59,541 bases of DNA. It comes from Pseudomonas sp. GM49 (GTDB lineage: Bacteria; Pseudomonadota; Gammaproteobacteria; Pseudomonadales; Pseudomonadaceae). Of the stretch, positions 48,252 to 56,619 are shown in pieces. The notes under the pieces were generated by a model. It had not been told where the DNA came from. It did no database searches and saw only the letters and a list, made by a program, of their open reading frames with translations. The position numbers were made by a program, and so were the translations under genes. Location: contig NZ_AKJL01000116.1 of assembly GCF_000282355.1 (NCBI RefSeq), positions 1-59,541 of the forward strand, read 5' to 3'. Each line of letters opens with the position of its first letter. The stretch's first letter is position 1.

Positions 48252-49532
48252 TCACCCAAGCAGGTACCATTCAACCACTTGTTCTTGTCGTGTGATCTTG
48301 TCGGAAAAGGGCCAAGTGCGCATCTGGTAGTGCTCGACCAACTGCGTCGGCAAGATCTCGCCCTGTTTGAAATACCGAGCGACGCTCCTGTCTACCGAGT
48401 GGTGGCGGGGAAGCCAGCCGACCTTCCAGTACCCACTTACCGGACAGACTTGGCCGCTGTAGCAGTTCGGTGCCGATAAATGAGATTGGCTGAATGCAGG
48501 CGATCCCGGTAGTCCCTGTCCAGTGGCCGGATCCAGAAGCTTGGCTTTGGCCAGTTGGTTGATCAGCACTTCGCTGGGTTTTTCAGGTGGGACATTGGCC
48601 AGACGTTCTTCAAGCCATTTGAGCTTGCCGTCCCAGGCGGGCAGTTTGGCAGGGGGCAGCGGGACGATCTCATTGATCTCGGGGACTTTGGGATTGGCGT
48701 AGGAGTAGCCCGAGAGGATTTTCCAGATTTTTTTGTAGCGATCGGCTCGTTCGAGGTCTTCCTGTTGGCCCAGGTAGTACAACCGATCATCCGGCTCCGG
48801 CCCACGGAAGCCCTCGCTCAAAAAAGACGCCGAAGTACTGTCACCGGCCGCAACGCCAAGTTGGAATCCTTCAAGTGCTTCCTGATAATAACCATCTGTC
48901 GACAGATCAACACCTAGGTCGGAGGCTGCATCACCGTGCCCCTGCTCGGCCGCGCAACGGCGCATTTTCCGGGCAACGTCCGGGGCAATGTTGATCGGCG
49001 CCAACTTGTCTGCGACATAGGCTTGAGCTAGCGGATTACCTTCATCAGCGGCTTTACGGTAGTAACGCAACGCCATTTCGTGATCCTGCTTCAACCCAGC
49101 CACGCCGTGCTGCAGGAAGATACCAACAAAGTAATATCCCGTTGCCACTCCCGCGTTGATCAGTTGTTCACTCATGCGCAGTTGCTCTTCACCGCGGAGT
49201 CCGAAATTCCCGCGCATGGCACCGTTCTGCAGATTGATATTGGCCTTGTAGTGGCCGTTCTCACTGGCGATGCGGTACAAGCGCTCGATCTCTGCATCAA
49301 CAGCCTTGTCCTGCTTGAGCTGGTTGTTTTTTTGCAACCAGCGTGCGTAATGGAACAGCACATCGGCTTCGGCGGAGGCCGCAGGGACCTGCTCGTGTAC
49401 ACAGCTGAAAGCCAGCTTGGCCTTGACTTCAGTTAATGGGTTCAAGGGCGTCTCCTTGGTCGAAGTAGAAGTAGGATTACTGGTATCGCAGGCGACCAGC
49501 AGCAGACATGTCAGCAACAAGACCCGGCGCAT
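48252..49532 (-). CDS. tli5: Tli5-type immunity protein, Sel1/TPR-like lipoprotein (DUF6396)
   Basis: 426-aa lipoprotein (signal peptide MRRVLLLTCLLLVAC, Cys15) with Sel1-like repeats in the first 230 residues (for example HEMALRYYRKAADEGNPLAQAYVA and ARKMRRCAAEQGHGDAASDLG) and a C-terminal DUF6396-like region (RPPHHSVD...HYQMRTWPFS). This is the kind of periplasmic immunity protein that neutralises a Tle5 phospholipase delivered by type VI secretion. Its start overlaps the tle5 stop by one base (TGATG), giving coupled synthesis. Specific inhibition is inferred from position and family. Confidence 0.85.
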   Translation of the reverse strand: MRRVLLLTCLLLVACDTSNPTSTSTKETPLNPLTEVKAKLAFSCVHEQVPAASAEADVLFHYARWLQKNNQLKQDKAVDAEIERLYRIASENGHYKANINLQNGAMRGNFGLRGEEQLRMSEQLINAGVATGYYFVGIFLQHGVAGLKQDHEMALRYYRKAADEGNPLAQAYVADKLAPINIAPDVARKMRRCAAEQGHGDAASDLGVDLSTDGYYQEALEGFQLGVAAGDSTSASFLSEGFRGPEPDDRLYYLGQQEDLERADRYKKIWKILSGYSYANPKVPEINEIVPLPPAKLPAWDGKLKWLEERLANVPPEKPSEVLINQLAKAKLLDPATGQGLPGSPAFSQSHLSAPNCYSGQVCPVSGYWKVGWLPRHHSVDRSVARYFKQGEILPTQLVEHYQMRTWPFSDKITRQEQVVEWYLLG

Positions 49533-51436
49533 CAGTCGAGGTCCGACAGGTCGGATTCGCCGAAATAGAACTCGACGAGGGGGGCATAGGGAATCAATTG
49601 TTTGGATTGAAAATTCTTATTCCGTTTGATGATGTCTTCCCAGGCTTTGAACGCCTCCTTCGGATCATCTTGTGCGCCCAATCCATTCGTATGCATGTCC
49701 CACAACCGCCGCCGCATCGCCTGCGTCACACAGGCCCACTCATGCGCAATATTCAGTTCGCTATCCACCTGCATGCTGCGGGTGTTGATGTTGGCTGAGC
49801 CGTGAGTGGTGAACACATCGTCGACGATCATCAACTTGGAGTGGATGTACACCGGCATCCATTCCTTGCCCGCCGGTGAGTCGGGGGCGACCAGTGAGCA
49901 CACATGGACTTTCAGACCGGAGAGTTCCGGGAGTTGGGCAAAAGTCTCACCCTCGATTGCCTCGATTTGGCCCTGGAGTGAGGCTTTGCGCCAATCGTTG
50001 TCCAGAGTCTTGCGCCGCTGAGCTTCCTTGGCCTCGTCGCTGAGATCGGTTCCGCCCAATGCGTCGGTGAGTTTCGTTAGCGTGACCAAGGCATGCTGCT
50101 CCAGGCGTTCGCCCAGACCGGACTCCAGCGCGGCGGCCTCGGCTTTTGCCTTTTCAATCCGCCGTAACTTGGTGATTGCAGGCATGGTATGGCCGCGCCC
50201 GAGGCTTTCGAGCATGCGCTGGGTGTTCACGGTGCCGGAGCCTATGCCGGCTTTGCTTGCATTGGTGATCACAAACAGATGCAAGGGACCGTGTATGGCG
50301 GGGTCGCGCCCGGCCTTGGTCTGGCCGGCGGCAACGGCCTTGATCAATTCGGCCAGGGGCGGCCAGCGGAAATACTGGTTTTCGATATAGATGAACTGGG
50401 TCGCGTTGTTCACCGCTTGCAGGTAAAGCTTCTCGATATCCCGTTTGCCCTCCTGGGCCTGGGTGCGCAGGATCTGCGCGATCTGTCGGTTGGCGTCCGG
50501 GGAGCATTGCAGTTGCGGCCCTACCTCTTTGGCTCGGCGCAGGTCGAGCAAGTCCTCACCGGTTTCCTTGCGCCAGGCGCTGGCGAAGTTGTGATGTAGG
50601 TGTTCCAGAATCGGTCCGCTGACCTGGCTTGAAATGTCCTGACGTGGGGTATCGCCACGCGGGCCCTTGTTGGGGGCGGGTTTGGTGTCCTTGTCACGGT
50701 TCACCGCAAAATGGTCATTGGTGTCCCAGTACTCGTCGAGCATGTTGTGACCCATCACGAAACCGACGGCGCGGTCCGGCAGTTCATAATCGACGAGGAC
50801 CGTTTTTTGATGATGGGTCGCTGTCGCCGTCAGGATGAATTGCGTAGTGGCGCTGACCTGCGGGTCGAGACTTCTGTATTTCGCCTGATGGGCTATTTCG
50901 GCCCGTTCAAACACGCTGAAACCACGACTGACGAATACCGGCACGTTGCGCGCCACCCGCATCGCAGGCGCCAGATGGTCACTGAACGCGCATCTGGCAA
51001 ACCACTGGCGGTCGTAGGCATATTGATCATCCGTGGAGGGTTGCAGCTCCCGATCGTAGTATCGGAATGGGCCTTTACCGGGCAGGTTGGCTTCTCCGGC
51101 TTTGCCGGCGGTATTGAATGGCATTTCCCACCCCAGGATCCGCACCTTGACGCCTTCGCGTGCCATGGCCATCAGTAATTCACCGATACACGGCTCCTGG
51201 CCATTGCGGATGAAGTACATCGACGGCTGGAAACCCCAGCAGATGATGTCGACAGTTGCCTTAGCCTTTGAAATGGCCAGGTGCACGGCCCGGAACGTTT
51301 CTTCCCCATTTATCAATGGTTGATAAGTCGCCATGGCGGGAGGGTATTCGGTATTGCGCACATACCATGGCGGGGTACAGGTCACCTCTTGGGTGTGCTG
51401 GAGTGCGACCGGCGTGACGATCTCGTATTGGCTCAT
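49532..51436 (-). CDS. tle5: Tle5-type phospholipase D, type VI secretion effector
   Basis: 634-aa phospholipase D effector expected to attack phosphatidylethanolamine in the periplasm of target cells. Two HKD catalytic motifs: H209-x-K211-x4-D216 (ATHHQKTVLVDYE) and H532-x-K534-x4-D539 (YIHSKLMIVDD), each followed by the usual G/N loop (MGHN, GSANINTRS). No signal peptide, as expected for a T6SS cargo. The ATG overlaps the vgrG stop by 4 bases, and the immunity gene follows. Lower GC than the 5' half of vgrG. Comparable to PldA/PldB of P. aeruginosa. Confidence 0.92.
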   Translation of the reverse strand: MSQYEIVTPVALQHTQEVTCTPPWYVRNTEYPPAMATYQPLINGEETFRAVHLAISKAKATVDIICWGFQPSMYFIRNGQEPCIGELLMAMAREGVKVRILGWEMPFNTAGKAGEANLPGKGPFRYYDRELQPSTDDQYAYDRQWFARCAFSDHLAPAMRVARNVPVFVSRGFSVFERAEIAHQAKYRSLDPQVSATTQFILTATATHHQKTVLVDYELPDRAVGFVMGHNMLDEYWDTNDHFAVNRDKDTKPAPNKGPRGDTPRQDISSQVSGPILEHLHHNFASAWRKETGEDLLDLRRAKEVGPQLQCSPDANRQIAQILRTQAQEGKRDIEKLYLQAVNNATQFIYIENQYFRWPPLAELIKAVAAGQTKAGRDPAIHGPLHLFVITNASKAGIGSGTVNTQRMLESLGRGHTMPAITKLRRIEKAKAEAAALESGLGERLEQHALVTLTKLTDALGGTDLSDEAKEAQRRKTLDNDWRKASLQGQIEAIEGETFAQLPELSGLKVHVCSLVAPDSPAGKEWMPVYIHSKLMIVDDVFTTHGSANINTRSMQVDSELNIAHEWACVTQAMRRRLWDMHTNGLGAQDDPKEAFKAWEDIIKRNKNFQSKQLIPYAPLVEFYFGESDLSDLD

Positions 51437-54171
51437 GGTGTTTTCCCTTCCTGATCACTGGCTCCTTCAATCACCGTGGCATACAGGCCTCGGTGATCCG
51501 TGTGCGATGTGGGTTGACTCACCTCGGCGTGGGCTCGCGAGGGATGGTTATGCAAGCCGCGATTGGCCAGTTGCGCCTGTTCGGCATTGCGGTAATCGGT
51601 AGGCACCGGGATCTGGTAGGTCACACCGTTGGCCATGACCAACCGGTAGCCCCGTGTCACCACCTGATGGTCAATCGACACTTGCCCGGTCCTGTCCAGC
51701 ACACCTTGCTTGAGCTCGGCACCGTCGGCGTAAAGCGTGTAGGGCATGCCTGCCCAGACTTGGCGGTTGGCGTTGGGGGCTTGCGATACGTTGAATCGCA
51801 ACATTTGTTTGGACAGGCTTTGCGGGTAATCCGGATGTGTGGCCGTCATGCTCGCCGCACCGCTGTATTCGAAATGCGCCGCCTTGACCTTGTGGTCGCC
51901 CGCCGTGCCCGATTCGATGCCGCTCTGTTCCAGGCTGAGGTAGCTGCCGCCGCCGTTGAGGACGATTTTCTTCTTCGCGGTGATGTGGATTTCGTCTTCG
52001 GTGCTGATGATGTCCAGACCATGCCGGGCGATCAGTTCCAGCTTGTCGTTTTGCGCTTGGACGCTTATCGGCCCCTGATTGGCGATCAGCTTGATCCCCA
52101 GCTTGCGCACGAACAGGCTCAGCCCCTGACCGACGCCGATGAACAGGCGCTTGACCACGCTGAGGTGCGCTGCGCCGCCGGCGTTGAGCATCAGGTTGTC
52201 GTGCGCCGCCAGTTGCAGGTGCTTCCCGCTGGTGAAGGCGATGCCTTGCGGGGCGCTGAGCAGCAAGACCTGGGACTTGAGCTGTTCGAGGTCCTGGCGC
52301 AGCAGGTTCAACTGCGCGGCCACGTCCGCCGGTTCGGCATGGGCGGCCTGGGCGTCGACCGAGAGCTGTTGCAGCTGTTCGCCGGCCTGTTGCAGGCGGC
52401 CGACGGCGGCGTCCATATCGAGCACCGGGCCCTGCGCCTTGGCCTGCGCATCGGCACTGATGAACAGGCCTTTACCGCCACGAATCGCCCCCCATCCATC
52501 CGTGCGCAGCTCAAACCCTTCCCCACGCTTCTGCTTCTTGCCATCCACCAGATGCCCCAGGTTCAGCTGACTCTTGCCCCCATACTCGGTACTGAGCTTG
52601 ACGTGCTCCTCCCCCCGCCGGTCTTCCATGCGCAATTTGTTGTTGGCTGGGGTACGCAGGACGTTGCGGGTGTAGTCGCGCTTGCCCAGGGTCACGTGGT
52701 CGGGGTGCTGGTCGTCGTGCAGGGCGTGGGCGATGTAGGGTTTGTCCAGGTCGCCCTGTTCGAAGGCGATCGCCACTTCGGTGCCGGCGAGCAGCGGCAG
52801 GTGCAGGCCGTGGGTGTCGCCGGCGTAGGCGCGGGCCTGGCGCAGCCATTTGCTTTCCTGGCCGGGCGGCCAGGTGTCACGCTCGAAGAGGAATTTGACC
52901 CGGTAGCGTCCTTCCAGGTCGATGTCGGCGTAGGGGTCGTTGGCCTTGGGGCTGGTGACCCGTGCCGGGAGGGTGCCGGCGATTTGCGGTTTGGGCGGGG
53001 GCGGCGGACGGAAGCACAGGCGTTCGGCGTAGGGCATGGCCTGGAAGTGGCATTCGAAGCTGCGGTCGCGGGCGGCGTGGGTGGTGAGGCCGGTGAGCAC
53101 CGCGCCGGGGGCGAAGGCCTGGGGGGCGCCACCGCTGATGTTCAGTACCTGGCCGGGGGCCAGGGTGGCGCTGCTGCTGATGCCGCTGAGGTGGGTCTGC
53201 TGGTTGAGGTAACGCTCGTGGCGCAGGCGCGCGTAGAAGTAGCCGCTTTCGCTGAGCAGGTCTTCGTCCTGGTGGTAGGCGTTGCCGAGCACGCTGTAGG
53301 GCTCGGCGTAGTGGTAGGCCTCGCCGTAGGTGTGGGGCGCGCCATGGGTGGCCGGCTCGCCGCGGGTCTGGTCGACTTCGCCGTCGAGGTGGGCGCGGGC
53401 GTCGCGCGGGTGATAGGCGCGCACACTGACCTGCTGTTCCACCACCTGGTGGCGGGTTTGCAGGGCCCAGACGCTGTCCTCGCCGCTGCTGCTCAGGCCG
53501 GAGGGCGAGCGCATCGGCAAGGCGACGTCGAACTGGTAGCCGCGCTGGTCGTCGCAGAACTCGACGACGTCGATGTTCAGCCGCTCGTCGCTGGTGCAGC
53601 GGTACCAGATGCCGACCTCGGCCAGCAGCCGGGTGATGAAGTCCAGGTCGCTTTCGTTGTACTGCATCACCTGTTCGCGGCGCGGGTACTCGCGGTGCAG
53701 GCGGAAGAAGAAGTCCTGGCCGAGGAAGGCGTGGCGGCTGCGCAGGATGCTCTCGACGATTTCCGGCACCGACTGCTGCAGGTAGAGGCGCGTTTGCTGG
53801 CCACGGGCGAGCCGTCCCAGGCGTGGTTGCAGGGTGATTTCGTAGCGCGCTTCGTCGACCGAGCCGGACAGGCGCTGGCAGCCGCTGATCACGCCGTAAA
53901 ACGTGCGCAGCGGTTTGACCGGCTTGGGCACTTCCCAGGCCATCACGGGCAGGGTTGACGGCGCGGCGTGCAGGCTGAATTGGGCGTATTGGCCGAGCAG
54001 TTGTTCGGCGCCGAGGTCGAGGTGGCTGGCGGTGAATTCGACGGTGTAGGTGAACGGCTGGCTGAGGTGTTCTTCGCCCTCGAAGGCGAGGACGTCGAGG
54101 GCGGTGTCGAGGCCGTCGACTTGCAGTTTGTGGCGGCTGTGGTCGAAGAAGGGGCGCAGTGCGTTGGACAA
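51433..54171 (-). CDS. vgrG: Type VI secretion spike protein VgrG with C-terminal effector-binding extension
   Basis: 912-aa spike trimer subunit. N-terminal gp27-like part (about 1-390), gp5 OB-fold (about 400-490, ARVTSPKANDPYADIDLEGRYRVKF), repeat region and DUF2345 (about 560-720), then an extension (about 770-912, LSKQMLRFNVSQAPNANRQVWAGMPYTLYADG) that has a TTR-like look and is probably the Tle5 dock. Start is TTG at 54169-54171 with GGGAGG about 9 bases upstream. The region 52600-54170 is very GC-rich, whereas the 3' part and tle5 are less so, indicating a mosaic. No hcp, PAAR or tss core gene lies in the window, so this is an orphan vgrG island. Confidence 0.95.
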   Translation of the reverse strand: MSNALRPFFDHSRHKLQVDGLDTALDVLAFEGEEHLSQPFTYTVEFTASHLDLGAEQLLGQYAQFSLHAAPSTLPVMAWEVPKPVKPLRTFYGVISGCQRLSGSVDEARYEITLQPRLGRLARGQQTRLYLQQSVPEIVESILRSRHAFLGQDFFFRLHREYPRREQVMQYNESDLDFITRLLAEVGIWYRCTSDERLNIDVVEFCDDQRGYQFDVALPMRSPSGLSSSGEDSVWALQTRHQVVEQQVSVRAYHPRDARAHLDGEVDQTRGEPATHGAPHTYGEAYHYAEPYSVLGNAYHQDEDLLSESGYFYARLRHERYLNQQTHLSGISSSATLAPGQVLNISGGAPQAFAPGAVLTGLTTHAARDRSFECHFQAMPYAERLCFRPPPPPKPQIAGTLPARVTSPKANDPYADIDLEGRYRVKFLFERDTWPPGQESKWLRQARAYAGDTHGLHLPLLAGTEVAIAFEQGDLDKPYIAHALHDDQHPDHVTLGKRDYTRNVLRTPANNKLRMEDRRGEEHVKLSTEYGGKSQLNLGHLVDGKKQKRGEGFELRTDGWGAIRGGKGLFISADAQAKAQGPVLDMDAAVGRLQQAGEQLQQLSVDAQAAHAEPADVAAQLNLLRQDLEQLKSQVLLLSAPQGIAFTSGKHLQLAAHDNLMLNAGGAAHLSVVKRLFIGVGQGLSLFVRKLGIKLIANQGPISVQAQNDKLELIARHGLDIISTEDEIHITAKKKIVLNGGGSYLSLEQSGIESGTAGDHKVKAAHFEYSGAASMTATHPDYPQSLSKQMLRFNVSQAPNANRQVWAGMPYTLYADGAELKQGVLDRTGQVSIDHQVVTRGYRLVMANGVTYQIPVPTDYRNAEQAQLANRGLHNHPSRAHAEVSQPTSHTDHRGLYATVIEGASDQEGKTP

Positions 54172-54554
54172 GATTCAGACCTCCCTGGCCTATCGAAACG
54201 GATGGGGAGGCTTTTCGTTAACCCCCCTCGTTCAAGCGCTCGACAGCTTTCAGGAAGGGAAAAAAGGTTGATATAGGATGTTTCCGGCGTACGCGTAGGA
54301 TGCATCCGAGTGTTGACGCACCTAACCTGTAGGACTGTTCGTTATCTTGTCGGCGCCCAGTGCCGCGGCTGCTTTTTGACAAGGTTGAACCGTTCGGATC
54401 GAAGGCTACTCCAGAGCGTAAACCGAGCTTGTTTAAAAGCCCTCAAGGTTACTTCGTGAAAGCCACAGCGCCTTGCGTCGTTGCCTACAGTTACCCCAGA
54501 ATCCGCCGGCTTGTGCGCTTGGGGACCGCTCGGTAACTTGCTCCGCGTCACTGA
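54172..54554. other. Region between vgrG and the leader RNA, no gene seen
   Basis: 383 bases upstream of vgrG (minus strand) and of the DUF6124 leader (plus strand). Contains the vgrG ribosome site and AT-rich stretches, but no recognised promoter or protein family. No sigma-54 site was identified. Confidence 0.45.
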
Positions 54555-54745
54555 TTGTCGGTGATCGGGTTTAGTCGCCCGGCTAGTTTTCCTCGGTTGC
54601 ATCAGTGTCATCCAGTCAGGCATCCGCCTGCACTTGATGGTGGCTGTGCGCATGGCGTCTTCGGGCGCGCCGGGTTTTGGGAAACTTTACCGGTCGACTA
54701 ACTTGCGCACGGCCACCACCCTTTCGTTTAGTCGCGAGATGGTTG
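54555..54745 (+). ncRNA. Structured leader RNA of the DUF6124 gene
   Basis: A 15-bp stem (54638-54652 with 54704-54718; one G-U) closes a region containing a UUCG tetraloop hairpin (GCGTC-TTCG-GGCGC, 54655-54668) and a second hairpin (GTTT-TGGG-AAAC, 54674-54685). A small hairpin CAGG-CATCCG-CCTG is at 54617-54630. The 10-mer GTTTAGTCGC occurs twice, at 54569-54578 and 54726-54735, bracketing the structure. It ends about 25 bases before the start codon's ribosome site. I believe similar leaders precede paralogous genes in other Pseudomonas, but cannot confirm it here. Confidence 0.72.
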
Positions 54746-54770
54746 TGGCCCTTATCTGGAGAAAATTCCC

Positions 54771-55079
54771 ATGTTCAAGGTCACACCGAATCCGCCGGAC
54801 ACCCCTCACGAACCCGCCGACCGCATTCCCTCGGCCGCCGACATCCGCGCCACTCCACGCAAACTGTGCACGCTGTTTTTCGTCAACCCGGAACTCGATA
54901 CCGCAACCCTGCTGGCCCATGCCTGCGAATCGCTGGCCTCGGCCAACGTCATGACCATGGATCTGGCGGACCGGACGGAGGGATCGAGTCGCAATACCCT
55001 GCTGGGCATCGCGCAAGTCATCCTGTTGGGGGAACTGGCGGTGAACCGGGCACTGGATCGGATTGATCCGCCTGAGTAG
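54771..55079 (+). CDS. DUF6124/DUF3077-type small protein
   Basis: 102-aa protein starting MFKVTPNPPDTPHEP, as do the Pseudomonas DUF6124 proteins. The conserved core is VNPELDTATLLAHACESLASANVMTMDLAD (about 39-68), a two-helix unit. Ribosome site GGAG lies 12 bases upstream of the ATG at 54771. It sits downstream of a structured leader and of the T6SS module. Function unknown; no signal peptide. Confidence 0.82.
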   Translation: MFKVTPNPPDTPHEPADRIPSAADIRATPRKLCTLFFVNPELDTATLLAHACESLASANVMTMDLADRTEGSSRNTLLGIAQVILLGELAVNRALDRIDPPE

Positions 55080-55097
55080 AAAAGCAAAAGGTCAAAA

Positions 55098-55168
55098 GAT
55101 CACAGCCTGCGGCAGCTCCTACATTGGATTGGCGTACATCCTGTAGGATGTTGCTGCACGCTGCGATC
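55098..55168. repeat. REP doublet of the third class
   Basis: GATCACAGCCTGCGGCAGCT CCTACA (55098-55123) and an inverted, diverged copy ending GCTGCGATC (55142-55168). The same unit type as at 48071. Confidence 0.85.
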
Positions 55169-55184
55169 TCTTAACGATCAGACA

Positions 55185-56501
55185 CTAGTTGGACAACTGA
55201 TTGGCAAACTGCCCCACCGCATTGACCACTTTCTGCGCGCCGTCCTGAATCTCGACAATCACCGTACCCGCTTCCGCCGCCAGTGCCAGGCCCTGTTCGG
55301 CCTGAAGCTTGCCGTCGGTCATCAGCGCCACGGCGTTGCGCGCCATGTCCTGGTTCTGCCGCACCACGAGGACGATTTCGTCGGTGGCCTGGCTGGTGCG
55401 CGAAGCCAGTTGCCGGACTTCATCCGCCACCACGGCGAAGCCCCGACCCTGTTCGCCCGCACGCGCCGCTTCGATGGCCGCGTTGAGCGCCAGCAGGTTG
55501 GTCTGCTCGGCAATGCCGCTGATGGTTTTGACGATGGTACCGATCACCAGCGACTGCTCGTTCAGGGCTTCGATGCCATCGCCGGCGGTTTGCATATGTT
55601 TGGCCAGGTCACGCATCACGTCCACGGCCTGGGTCACCACGGCGTTACCGCGCTGGGCGCTTTGGTCGGTTTGTTGCGAGGTGCCGTAGGCAATGTTGGC
55701 GGCCTCGGCAACGGCTTGTTCCTGATTGACCTGATCGGTAATCACCGTGGCGAACTTCACCACCTTGTAGAGATTATTGTTGGCATCGGTCACCGGGTTG
55801 TAGGACGCCTCCAGCCAGACCGTCCGACCATGGCTGTCGACACGTTTAAAACGGTCGGCCACGTACTCGCCCGCATTCAGGCGACGCCAGAAGTTCTGGT
55901 ACTCGGCACTGTTGTATTCATCCGGCAGGCAGAAGGTACGGTGATGCTTGCCCTTGATCTGCGCCAGGCTGTAACCCATGCCACCGAGGAAGCGGTCGTT
56001 GGCGGTCAGCACGTTGCCGTTGAGGTCGAATTCGATCACCGCCGTAGAGCGAACCAGCGCACCGATCAGGTTCTCGTGTTCGCGAGAAGCCTCGATGGTG
56101 CGGGTCAGGTCGCTGGAGAAGATCGAAAAATACTTGATCCGCCCATCCGCCGAGCGCACCGGTTGCAGGATCGAGCGCAACCACGCTTCCTGACCCGTGC
56201 CGCGCAACAGGCGCACCGCACCGGCGAAGTGCTCGCCACGGGTCAGCGCGTTCTTGAAACGCTGCTGGAATTCGTCGGATTTCACGTGATCCGGGACGAA
56301 GTCGTCGATGTGTCGGCCAATCAGGTCGGCGCTCTTGTAATGCATTTCGCCAAGGAAGTTCTGGTTGACCGACTGAACCCTTCCATCGCTGTCGAGGGTC
56401 AGCACCAGCATCTCGCTTTCCAGACTTTCCTTCACTTGCTGGAGGCTGGAGAGTTCTTCACGAAGAGCCGACAGCTCCTGCTTCAAGCGTTTATTGAACA
56501 T
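55185..56501 (-). CDS. BdlA-like soluble chemoreceptor with two PAS domains
   Basis: 438-aa chemoreceptor without transmembrane segments. Coiled-coil start (about 1-28), PAS1 about 29-140 ([20 protein letters not shown]), PAS2 about 145-265 ([19 protein letters not shown]), and methyl-accepting signalling domain about 280-438 with hairpin tip [19 protein letters not shown]. The layout matches P. aeruginosa BdlA, which controls biofilm dispersal in response to nutrients and redox. The ligand or cofactor of the PAS domains is not known here. Confidence 0.85.
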   Translation of the reverse strand: MFNKRLKQELSALREELSSLQQVKESLESEMLVLTLDSDGRVQSVNQNFLGEMHYKSADLIGRHIDDFVPDHVKSDEFQQRFKNALTRGEHFAGAVRLLRGTGQEAWLRSILQPVRSADGRIKYFSIFSSDLTRTIEASREHENLIGALVRSTAVIEFDLNGNVLTANDRFLGGMGYSLAQIKGKHHRTFCLPDEYNSAEYQNFWRRLNAGEYVADRFKRVDSHGRTVWLEASYNPVTDANNNLYKVVKFATVITDQVNQEQAVAEAANIAYGTSQQTDQSAQRGNAVVTQAVDVMRDLAKHMQTAGDGIEALNEQSLVIGTIVKTISGIAEQTNLLALNAAIEAARAGEQGRGFAVVADEVRQLASRTSQATDEIVLVVRQNQDMARNAVALMTDGKLQAEQGLALAAEAGTVIVEIQDGAQKVVNAVGQFANQLSN

Positions 56502-56619
56502 GGGAAAGCACCGATGGACAGGGGTAGAAAGCGATATGCAGCCTAACCATCGGCCTTGGAAACATTTTCTTAAGCGTGCTTCAAGCTTGTCCTACAAAAA
56601 ATCTTTCCAAGCCGCACAA

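Noticed and set aside
51493..53958. Long plus-strand open frame (821 codons) opposite vgrG
   Set aside because: It is antisense to a clear VgrG; open only because of very high GC and codon bias, with repetitive low-complexity sequence and no domain.
48252..54171. Prophage tail module
   Set aside because: VgrG resembles phage gp27/gp5, but no other tail, capsid, integrase or lysis gene is present, and the partners are a Tle5 effector and its immunity protein.
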